From Marivirga atlantica (lineage in GTDB: Bacteria > Bacteroidota > Bacteroidia > Cytophagales > Cyclobacteriaceae): DNA of 64,000 nt. The stretch is taken from NCBI RefSeq assembly GCF_016734805.1, contig NZ_JAERQG010000006.1:34402-98401 (forward strand), read 5' to 3'. Position 1 is the stretch's first letter. The number at the start of each line of letters is the position of its first letter. The translations under genes and the position numbers were made by a program. Shown here piece after piece: positions 52,343 to 59,318 of this stretch. The notes under the pieces are model-generated. The model did not search any database. It was given only the letters and a program-made list of their open reading frames with translations, and had not been told where the DNA came from.

Positions 52343-53638
52343 TTAGAAGCTAACAGAAAAAGAATGAAAATTATCCTGAAAGCGATAGACAATACACCAT
52401 CCATATTTGATGGTAATCTCCTTCACAATGGCCAGTCCTAATCCGCTCCCTATTCTCTCTTTGGTAACAGTGGAGAAACGCTTGAACAGTCTTTGGGAAT
52501 TCAAAGCTTCTGCTCCACTGTTGGCGATCATCAAATTATCATCCTTTACAGTAATAATAATATTGCCTCCAAAAGGGGTGTGCCTGACAGCATTGGACAA
52601 TAAATTATAAACAAGAGTTTCCAAAAGGAAAGCATTTGCATTAATGTGTTTTATTTCATCTAATGAAGATTTTATGGATAATTTTTTATCCATGAAATAG
52701 TCTTCGAAGAGTGATAAAGCATTTTGCACACTGGTTTTAATATCAATTCTTTCCTGGCTTTCATATTGGTAATTTTCAACCTTAGCTAATAAGAGCAGGT
52801 TTTTATTAATCCTTGAAAGGCGGGAAAGTGGAGCTTCAATACCACCTAACAATTCTGAGATTTGAGGTGAGACTTCTTTTTCCTGAAGGAGTAAATCGAG
52901 CCTGGATTTGAGTAAAGCAATAGGTGTTTGCAGTTCATGCGATGCATTTTCAGTGAATGCTTTTTGCTGTTGGTAAGTGGATATATTTTTATCCACTAAA
53001 GTGCGTAGTACATGGTTAAGCTCTTCAAATTCGTAAATGTTAGTTTCTGCAAGCTCAATCTTTTCATCCCGGGAAAGGTCAAATGATTTAAGTGTCTGAA
53101 GTATCATTTTAAAGGGCTTCCAGGTGCTTAAGGCAATGCGCTTATTTAGATAGATCAACCCAATCAGTAGAAGAATGAAGAAAAAGAAAGTAACTAAAGC
53201 TATGGCAAAAAGCGTTTCATCAGCCTCTTCCACATTGGTTTCGATGGTGATGCGGTAGGGTTGTCCGTTTATGGCTATAAAAGACTGAAGCCCTCTGAAT
53301 CGATCCATTCCATTTTCTACATCAAATTCATTTGACCTCATGATTTCATAGATGGAATCTTTTCTGGCCAGTGTAGAATCCCAGGGCGTCAGAGATGCAC
53401 CCGGCTGAAGTGAGCCCCATATTTCATCTAATTTGTCAATTTCCTCTGCTTTCAGTTGCAGGTTTTGGAGCCTGCGTTTTGTATGCTCCAAAGTGAGCCA
53501 GTTTTGTTCATCAAGCTCTTCAAGCCAAATGAAATCAACAACAAAAAAGTAAGCTGGAATACTGATAATCAGGATCAGTAAGGAATAAATTGCGAATGCC
53601 TTTAGAGGTCTGTCGAGTAATTTTGTCATATTTCCCAT
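52343..53638 (-). CDS. Sensor histidine kinase (OmpR-partner type)
   Basis: 431 residues. Membrane helices at about 14-34 and 146-168 flank a periplasmic sensor of about 110 residues with a Leu/Glu-rich helical part. Linker, then HisKA (phospho-His in TENASHELQTPIALL), HATPase N box VYNLLSNAVRHTP and G2 box GSGLGLAI. Its start overlaps the regulator's stop by 13 bases. Together with the RR it controls the PAP2/COG4705/PepSY/TonB genes in the same direction, by inference. Confidence 0.93.
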   Translation of the reverse strand: MGNMTKLLDRPLKAFAIYSLLILIISIPAYFFVVDFIWLEELDEQNWLTLEHTKRRLQNLQLKAEEIDKLDEIWGSLQPGASLTPWDSTLARKDSIYEIMRSNEFDVENGMDRFRGLQSFIAINGQPYRITIETNVEEADETLFAIALVTFFFFILLLIGLIYLNKRIALSTWKPFKMILQTLKSFDLSRDEKIELAETNIYEFEELNHVLRTLVDKNISTYQQQKAFTENASHELQTPIALLKSRLDLLLQEKEVSPQISELLGGIEAPLSRLSRINKNLLLLAKVENYQYESQERIDIKTSVQNALSLFEDYFMDKKLSIKSSLDEIKHINANAFLLETLVYNLLSNAVRHTPFGGNIIITVKDDNLMIANSGAEALNSQRLFKRFSTVTKERIGSGLGLAIVKEITIKYGWCIVYRFQDNFHSFSVSF

Positions 53639-54300
53639 TTATATCCTGTACCATAAACAGTTTTCAGATAATCTGCATATCCGCTTTCCTTAAGTTTTCT
53701 TTTTAGGTTTTTTACATGTGCATAGACAAAGCTATGATTATCAAACATATCTGCAAAATCTCCAGAGAGATGTTCTGCTAAAGCACCTTTTGAAAGGACT
53801 CTATTCTTGTTACCTATGAAAAAGAGAAGTAGGTCGTATTCTTTCTTTGTTAGAGAAAGAGACTGATCATCAACCATCACTGTCTTTGCATTGATATCAA
53901 TAGTCAATTCATTTTGAATAATTACATTACTGCTGTCAAATTGCTTTCGCCTAATCAATGATTCTATCCTTGCTGCTAATTCTGCTTGGTGAAATGGTTT
54001 GGCGAGATAATCATCTGCTCCAAGTTTCAGCCCTTTTACTTTATCTTCGATAGCGTTTTTAGCTGAGATAATGATTACACCATCTTGTTTATTCTGCTTT
54101 TTAAGCTCATCAAGAATAGTAAGTCCGTCTCCTCCCGGCAGCATAAGATCAAGCAGGATACAATCATATTCATAAGCATAAATTTTCTCCATGGCTTGAT
54201 GATAATCACCAGCAGTTTCGCAGCGATAATGCTCACTACTTAGGTATTTCACAATGTCTTTGGCCAGTTCTGTTTCGTCTTCTATAATCAGGATTTTCAT
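53626..54300 (-). CDS. OmpR-family response regulator
   Basis: 224 residues. Receiver with EDE triad start (IIEDETELAK) and phospho-acceptor in CILLDLMLPGGDGL; switch Ser/Lys (IIISAKN, AKPFHQAEL). C-terminal winged helix (about 130-222, LTKKEYDLLLFFIGNKNRVLSKGALAEHL, HVKNLKRKLKESG, VYGTGYKWEI). Intact. First gene of the minus-strand operon that continues with the kinase. Confidence 0.95.
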   Translation of the reverse strand: MKILIIEDETELAKDIVKYLSSEHYRCETAGDYHQAMEKIYAYEYDCILLDLMLPGGDGLTILDELKKQNKQDGVIIISAKNAIEDKVKGLKLGADDYLAKPFHQAELAARIESLIRRKQFDSSNVIIQNELTIDINAKTVMVDDQSLSLTKKEYDLLLFFIGNKNRVLSKGALAEHLSGDFADMFDNHSFVYAHVKNLKRKLKESGYADYLKTVYGTGYKWEI

Positions 54301-54352
54301 TAATTCAAATTAAGAAGCCAATTTGGAAGAAATTTTGAATTTTCCACAGTCC

Positions 54353-54913
54353 TCATATCCACCTCCTTACTACCTTCTCATAAGCAAAATAATCTTCTCC
54401 AAAAATACTCTCCAGTACTTTTTCTTCCAGCCCGACACGGACAAATACAATTAAGAAACCGAGTAATAGCAGTACACCTGAATAGATACTGGGTATACAA
54501 AGAAAAAAGCCAATCAGTGTGATTAGTTGCCCCAGATGAAGTGGATTTCTAGATTTAGCATAAATGCCGGTTGAGAGTAGTAACCAGCCTTTTGTTTCAC
54601 TTGTTCTATTCAATCTTTGTTGATTTTTAGCTGAGAAAACGATCAGGAAGGCTAGTGACATGAGTCCAATGGCTGCCCAGCTCAACCAATGGCTTTTCAA
54701 TGCCTCGAATGGCACAATGTATTGATGATAAACCTCAGTGTATAATGAGAAAACAGTCACTAAGGCAATCACTAATAGCCATATCACACTGTTCAATAAG
54801 GTCACTGTTTTAAGTTTAGGTGGCTTTTCCTTCTTTTTGGGAGCGTACAGTAAAAATGTAAGTAAAAAGTAAAGAAGGAAAAATACCGGCAGAAATACTC
54901 TTAAATGTATCAT
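54353..54913 (-). CDS. Isoprenylcysteine methyltransferase (ICMT/PEMT)-family membrane protein
   Basis: 186 residues with five or so helices and the C-terminal ICMT/PEMT signature: STGIYAKSRNPLHLGQL, then RVGLEEKVLESIFGEDYFAYEKVVRRW. Bacterial members methylate small molecules or lipids; the true substrate is unknown. Its start overlaps the NhaA stop by 4 bases (ATGA), tying it to the antiporter gene. Confidence 0.85.
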   Translation of the reverse strand: MIHLRVFLPVFFLLYFLLTFLLYAPKKKEKPPKLKTVTLLNSVIWLLVIALVTVFSLYTEVYHQYIVPFEALKSHWLSWAAIGLMSLAFLIVFSAKNQQRLNRTSETKGWLLLSTGIYAKSRNPLHLGQLITLIGFFLCIPSIYSGVLLLLGFLIVFVRVGLEEKVLESIFGEDYFAYEKVVRRWI

Positions 54914-56253
54914 TCAATTTTGGTTTTAGGTTTTGTAAATAATAATGTTGTAATACCTACTAAAGCAGCTATTAAAGATGCTATTAAGATACTAATCTTG
55001 GACACTTTGACCAACTCAGCATCTTCAAAGGCAAGGTTGGTAATAAACAAAGACATGGTAAATCCGATACCAGCAACCATGCCCATACCAATAATATGCC
55101 TCCAACTTAAAGAGTGGTGCAATTCTGCTATACCCAGCCTTTCTCCAATAAAGGCAAAGAGACTGATCCCCAACACTTTCCCAACTGCGAGACCTAATAA
55201 TATACCCAAGCCAAGAGAACCTGATACTACCTCCAAAAAGCTAACATCCAGTTTCACTCCTGCATTGGCAATGGCGAAAATAGGAATAATGAAAAAGGCA
55301 TTAAAATCAATCAGGGCGTTCTCCAGTTTAAGTAGAGGCGGTCTTGAGTTTTGAGTATCCTTTTTCATGGCTTTAAGGATTTCGCTTTGACGAATATCCT
55401 GCATGGGGTCTCGTGTATCAATATCTGTTTTCTCCAATTCAGTCACATTCCTGACGGTGCGTTCTTTCAGTAATTTACTATCGAGTTTAGGTTTTACAGG
55501 AATGGTAATGGCAAAAAGCACTCCGGCTATAGTAGGGTGAACGCCAGAATTCAGAAAGCAATACCATAAAGCTATCCCTCCCAATATGTACCAGAAGAGG
55601 TTTTTCACTCCAAAACGGTTACATAGCATTAAGAGGATGAATATACCTGTCCCAGCAACCAAGTATAACCAACTGATCTCGTTGCTATAAAACAACGCAA
55701 TCACAAGAATGGCTCCTAAATCATCGGCAATAGCCAGCGCCACCAAAAAGATTTTAAGCTGAGCAGGTACCCGTTTACCCAACAGGCCAATGATGCCCAA
55801 GGAATACGCAATATCGGTGGCCATCGGAATGCCCCATCCGTTGATATTTTCTGTGTCTGAATTAAGAACTGAAAATATTAGGGCAGGCAGTACCATTCCA
55901 CCCAATGCAGCCAATAGTGGCATAGAAGCTTTCTTAAATGATGATAATTCACCTACCAAAATTTCTCTTTTTAACTCCATCCCTGCCACCAGAAAGAATA
56001 TAGCCATCAGTCCATCATTGATCCACTCTTCAATGGTCAAACCAAAAGTAAAATGCTCGGATAGCTCAAAGAGAAATTCATCTTTAAGATAGTGATGATA
56101 AGCATCCGCCCATTGAGAATTACCTAAAATTAGGGCTAAAATAGTAGCTGCGATTAAAAGTAAACCACCTGAAGTTTCTCTATTTAGAAACTTTCGGGCT
56201 GTTTGCTGGATATACGCTATTGTTGACTGATTATTTTTTACAGACTGATCCAT
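54910..56253 (-). CDS. nhaA: Na+/H+ antiporter NhaA
   Basis: 447 residues, twelve-helix NhaA fold. Markers: FLVAGMELKREI, GGMVLPALIFS, MATDIAYSLGI with the MATDIAF-like helix, and ALAIADDLGAI with the paired aspartates that bind Na+ and H+. Longer than E. coli NhaA (388) because of an N-terminal extension and an inserted cytoplasmic loop (about 265-305, charged). Expels Na+ in exchange for protons, suiting a marine bacterium. Overlaps the upstream STAS-like gene by 16 bases. Confidence 0.95.
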   Translation of the reverse strand: MDQSVKNNQSTIAYIQQTARKFLNRETSGGLLLIAATILALILGNSQWADAYHHYLKDEFLFELSEHFTFGLTIEEWINDGLMAIFFLVAGMELKREILVGELSSFKKASMPLLAALGGMVLPALIFSVLNSDTENINGWGIPMATDIAYSLGIIGLLGKRVPAQLKIFLVALAIADDLGAILVIALFYSNEISWLYLVAGTGIFILLMLCNRFGVKNLFWYILGGIALWYCFLNSGVHPTIAGVLFAITIPVKPKLDSKLLKERTVRNVTELEKTDIDTRDPMQDIRQSEILKAMKKDTQNSRPPLLKLENALIDFNAFFIIPIFAIANAGVKLDVSFLEVVSGSLGLGILLGLAVGKVLGISLFAFIGERLGIAELHHSLSWRHIIGMGMVAGIGFTMSLFITNLAFEDAELVKVSKISILIASLIAALVGITTLLFTKPKTKIE

Positions 56254-56594
56254 TCCTTTGCCTCATTTTTTTCTTCCAAATCAAAGTAACGGATCTCTGC
56301 GTTGGTAAACGGTTTCATGAATTGTGTGATCCAATCCTGCCATTTCTTTTCACCGACCATGGCTATCTTTTCATAGTTTTCAGCATGGGATAAATCCATC
56401 TTAATATCTTCCCATAACCCCTTTATATTCCATCCTGAGAAATTCTCCATCTCAAAATACCATCTCACATTCTGTCCCCGGTTCACAATGTTGTGAATCA
56501 ACGGATGTATTTTCTGAATATCCGTTTCAGTCAGGTTATCCTCAGCCCTGGTGGCTATTATATTGTTTTTGGTGAATTCAAGTATCTGTATCAT
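56238..56594 (-). CDS. SpoIIAA/STAS-like domain protein
   Basis: 118 residues, soluble. The pattern MIQILEFTKNNIIATRAEDNLTE, VRWYFEMENFSGWNIKGLWEDIKMDLSHAENYEKIAMVGEKKWQDW and PFTNAEIRYFDLEEKNEAKEWI is that of the SpoIIAA-like/STAS-SEC14 family, small anti-sigma-antagonist-fold proteins often found near transporters. Coupled to NhaA, so perhaps a regulatory partner of the transporter; inference only. Confidence 0.85.
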   Translation of the reverse strand: MIQILEFTKNNIIATRAEDNLTETDIQKIHPLIHNIVNRGQNVRWYFEMENFSGWNIKGLWEDIKMDLSHAENYEKIAMVGEKKWQDWITQFMKPFTNAEIRYFDLEEKNEAKEWISL

Positions 56595-56611
56595 AGTGGT
56601 CTATAGTTAAG

Positions 56612-56785
56612 TTATAAATTTCTTTTTTTCATTTCAGCTTTCGCGATTGCCCGGTCAATGGCTTCTGCCTTTGTGCATTTATTATGGACGTAGAATTCTT
56701 TGGCATGTTTTAAAACCAGCATCCTGACATCCTTATCCAGTGCGTTGAGACGGTGCTTATAGTCTTTGAATAAATGCTCTTCCAT
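56612..56785 (-). CDS. Small helical protein of 57 residues
   Basis: Read by hand: ATG at 56785 to TAA at 56612-56614, giving MEEHLFKDYKHRLNALDKDV then RMLVLKHAKEFYVHNKC and an EAIDRAIAKAEMKKRNL end. All helical, with mixed charge. It fits tightly between the exchanger gene (4-bp spacing) and the STAS-like gene on the same strand. Codon use looks coding. I recall similar short proteins beside bacterial transporters but cannot name the family. Confidence 0.7.
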   Translation of the reverse strand: MEEHLFKDYKHRLNALDKDVRMLVLKHAKEFYVHNKCTKAEAIDRAIAKAEMKKRNL

Positions 56786-56788
56786 AGA

Positions 56789-57787
56789 TTAAAAAAGTTT
56801 TAAGACGAAAAACGCCATGATCAACAAATAGGCGACATAAGCTGCATCAAATACGAATATTTGCCATCTGCTAAATCCATGAAGCTGATTACTCTGATGG
56901 ATAAAAACCGAATAAAGCAATGGCATCAATCCTACAAAGGCCAGGTTGACCCAATACAATTGAAAATCCTCCACTGGAGTGGTTACCAGCGCCAACGGGA
57001 AAAATGCAACTGTCATGGTTATGGCATTGTCGGCTATCACGCTGGTGGTTCCTGCGGTAACCTCTCCACCTTTTACCACACTCCAGGTCTTAAATACTTC
57101 AGGGGCAGTGGTCATAATACCGGTGATGAACAGTCCTCCGACAATCTCTGATATACCCAAAACCGAAACGATGTTCTCAGTGGCTTTCACAATGAAAAAT
57201 GCCCCGGCCGCTATGGCAAATGCCCCAGCAATGGAAAGCCATATTTTCTTTTGTGTCCATTCTACTTTTTCTCCTTCTTTTCGTCCTTTGACAATCGCGT
57301 GAATTAAAAAGGCACCATAAGCCCCGAGCATGATCCAACCGTCAATCGGTTGCAAGCCCCGCCAGGCTTTCGGTAAGGTTAACAAAGCCACCAGTGCGAT
57401 TATACCCAAATAGGGCAATGACAAAACGGATACAGAACGCTTGTTTAAAGCCAATAGATTAGCATCCAAATGTTCTTGATGCTTGGACTTGTTTTTGAAT
57501 TGTTTGCGTGAAGCAAAATAGGCTATCGTAACCATGAGGGGAATGGAGATGATATTGGAACCTAGTAAGTTTCCTAAGCCGATATTTGAAACACCCCGGG
57601 CAGCACTGGTGATGTTGATAGCTACTTCGGGACTTGCTGTTACAATCGCAAGGAAAGCAGCTCCTGCCGAAGCGGTAAGTCCCCATTGTTTCCGCAACAT
57701 TCTGAGCGGTGTAAGCAATTGGTCAGCACCCCAATGTGCAGCCCAGGCGGCTGCTACTAAAACTCCTACCCATAACCATGTACTCAT
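56789..57787 (-). CDS. CaCA-superfamily Na+/Ca2+ exchanger-like membrane protein
   Basis: 332 residues with about ten helices in two inverted halves. Each alpha repeat shows the family core: AFLAIVTASPEVAINITSA and NLLGSNIISIPLM in the first half, FITGIMTTAPEVFKTW and SVIADNAITMT in the second. A cytoplasmic loop with KGRKEGEKVEW separates them. Likely exchanges Ca2+ or another cation against Na+ or H+. Adjacent to NhaA, CDF and P-type ATPase genes, which fits an ion-homeostasis operon. Confidence 0.9.
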   Translation of the reverse strand: MSTWLWVGVLVAAAWAAHWGADQLLTPLRMLRKQWGLTASAGAAFLAIVTASPEVAINITSAARGVSNIGLGNLLGSNIISIPLMVTIAYFASRKQFKNKSKHQEHLDANLLALNKRSVSVLSLPYLGIIALVALLTLPKAWRGLQPIDGWIMLGAYGAFLIHAIVKGRKEGEKVEWTQKKIWLSIAGAFAIAAGAFFIVKATENIVSVLGISEIVGGLFITGIMTTAPEVFKTWSVVKGGEVTAGTTSVIADNAITMTVAFFPLALVTTPVEDFQLYWVNLAFVGLMPLLYSVFIHQSNQLHGFSRWQIFVFDAAYVAYLLIMAFFVLKLF

Positions 57788-57812
57788 TCTTCTGCTTTTA
57801 TCGGTTAATTAT

Positions 57813-58616
57813 CTATTTAGATATTTTCAATATCCTTAAAGCCCCGCGCATTACGAAGGTGAAAACAATTGCCCCAATGGCCAAATCGGGCCATTTGCTG
57901 TTTAGGAAATAAACCAGCACACCGGCTAGGATCACTCCGCCATTCACGATAATGTCATTGGAAGTGAATATGGCACTCGCTTGCATGTGGGCCTCATCGC
58001 TTTTGGCTTTATTGATCAGCCAGAGCGAAACCAGGTTGCCGACTAGGGCCAGTACTGATATGATGATCATCCATTGAAACAGCGGTGTTTCGCTTTCGCT
58101 GAAAAATCTGCGCAATACTTCTGAAAAGCCTAAGAGTGCCAATGCCATTTGAAAATACCCACTGATTTTGGCTACTTTTTTCTTGCGAGAAATTGCTGCA
58201 CCAACAGCAAATAAGCTCAGACCGTAGACGATGGAATCTGCCAGCATATCCAACGAATCAGCTACTAAGCCCATGGAGCGTGATATCCATCCGGTAGTCA
58301 TCTCCACTATGAAGAAACCGAAATTGATACCCAGCACCCACCACAATATTTTTCGCTGTTTAGATTCGTCAGCAGCCAACGGCAGATCCACTTCATCTTC
58401 CGTACTTTCCAACCGGTCATTGAGTTTGAGTTCACTGAGGGCTTGATGGATTTTTTCAACTTCTTCGGTGTGATATACCTCCAGTTTACGATTGGGGATA
58501 TCAAAAGAAAGCTGCTTTACCTCTTTATAAGGCTCCAGTTTCATTCGGATCATCTGCTCCTCGGAGGGGCAGTCCATTTTGCTGATATGGAATGTGGATT
58601 TTTTGAAAATATGCAT
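57813..58616 (-). CDS. Cation diffusion facilitator (CDF) with N-terminal HMA-like domain
   Basis: 267 residues. The first ~75 residues form an HMA-like ferredoxin fold (STFHISKMDCPSEEQMIRMKLEP) with only one cysteine of the usual CxxC. About 90-265 has CDF helices with the metal-binding pattern VADSLDMLADSIVY in TM2 and ASAIFTSNDIIVNGGV in TM5; the usual HxxxD/DxxxD ligands are recognisable as D..D and N/D variants. It exports divalent metal ions. The C-terminal cytoplasmic domain typical of CDFs is absent; sensing may have moved to the N-terminus. Confidence 0.85.
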   Translation of the reverse strand: MHIFKKSTFHISKMDCPSEEQMIRMKLEPYKEVKQLSFDIPNRKLEVYHTEEVEKIHQALSELKLNDRLESTEDEVDLPLAADESKQRKILWWVLGINFGFFIVEMTTGWISRSMGLVADSLDMLADSIVYGLSLFAVGAAISRKKKVAKISGYFQMALALLGFSEVLRRFFSESETPLFQWMIIISVLALVGNLVSLWLINKAKSDEAHMQASAIFTSNDIIVNGGVILAGVLVYFLNSKWPDLAIGAIVFTFVMRGALRILKISK

Positions 58617-58636
58617 TAAATTAATATCATAGCTTG

Positions 58637-59200
58637 CTACTCATTCAGGTTTCGTGTTTCTTCTTTTAGCTTACCTTCAAACATAGGCATAGGCCTATTT
58701 TTCTTTTCTTCCTCTGTTTCTATTACTCCATTTTCCTTGATATCATTGATCAACCATTGCATTTCCATTATTTCCCTACGTTGTGCCTTGATAATTTCGT
58801 TAGCAAGTTTCCTTACCCGCACATCCTTTATTTGAGCACGCTCACTTGTCAAAATAGCAATTGAATGATGTGGAATCATGCCTTCCATGTAGTCAACACC
58901 CGTGACGGTTACCTGACTTCTCACCAAACCAATACCACCGGCAATCAATAAGATACCCGACCCGATGATCGCTATGTTTGCGCCTCGCTTCTGGTACATA
59001 TTCAGCATAAACAGGAGCATTATGATGATCATGGAACCAGCCATGATCAGCGTCATAAAAAGCCTTGTTTCACTAAACCAGAAGTGATCAATAATCTGGT
59101 AAGAATGGGTGTACATTAAAAAGAACATTGCTACCATTGCGGTAGCAATCATTGCAAAAAATTTAGCGTAATTGTTGCTGTTTTTGTGTTGGTTTTCCAT
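58637..59200 (-). CDS. DUF305 membrane protein
   Basis: 187 residues. Three N-terminal membrane helices (about 12-30, 40-65, 74-93), then the DUF305 domain: YMEGMIPHHSIAILTSERAQ with the HH pair and a closing helix KAQRREIMEMQWLI. DUF305 proteins are ferritin-like four-helix bundles often linked to copper or other metals. It is the usual companion of metal efflux genes in Bacteroidota and sits between the CDF and P-type ATPase genes. Confidence 0.9.
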   Translation of the reverse strand: MENQHKNSNNYAKFFAMIATAMVAMFFLMYTHSYQIIDHFWFSETRLFMTLIMAGSMIIIMLLFMLNMYQKRGANIAIIGSGILLIAGGIGLVRSQVTVTGVDYMEGMIPHHSIAILTSERAQIKDVRVRKLANEIIKAQRREIMEMQWLINDIKENGVIETEEEKKNRPMPMFEGKLKEETRNLNE

Positions 59201-59318
59201 CTTTTTTAATTTTTATACTTTAATTGTTTTAAAACTTTGCGGGTTAGTCAAGATATTATTGAGAACCTTCTTATTTATTTTTCTTACTCAAAGTTAATAA
59301 CATTGTTACGGCCTCTTC

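Noticed and set aside
54905..55354. Plus-strand frame of 149 codons
   Set aside because: Antisense to NhaA; it reflects the codon pattern of hydrophobic helices on the opposite strand.
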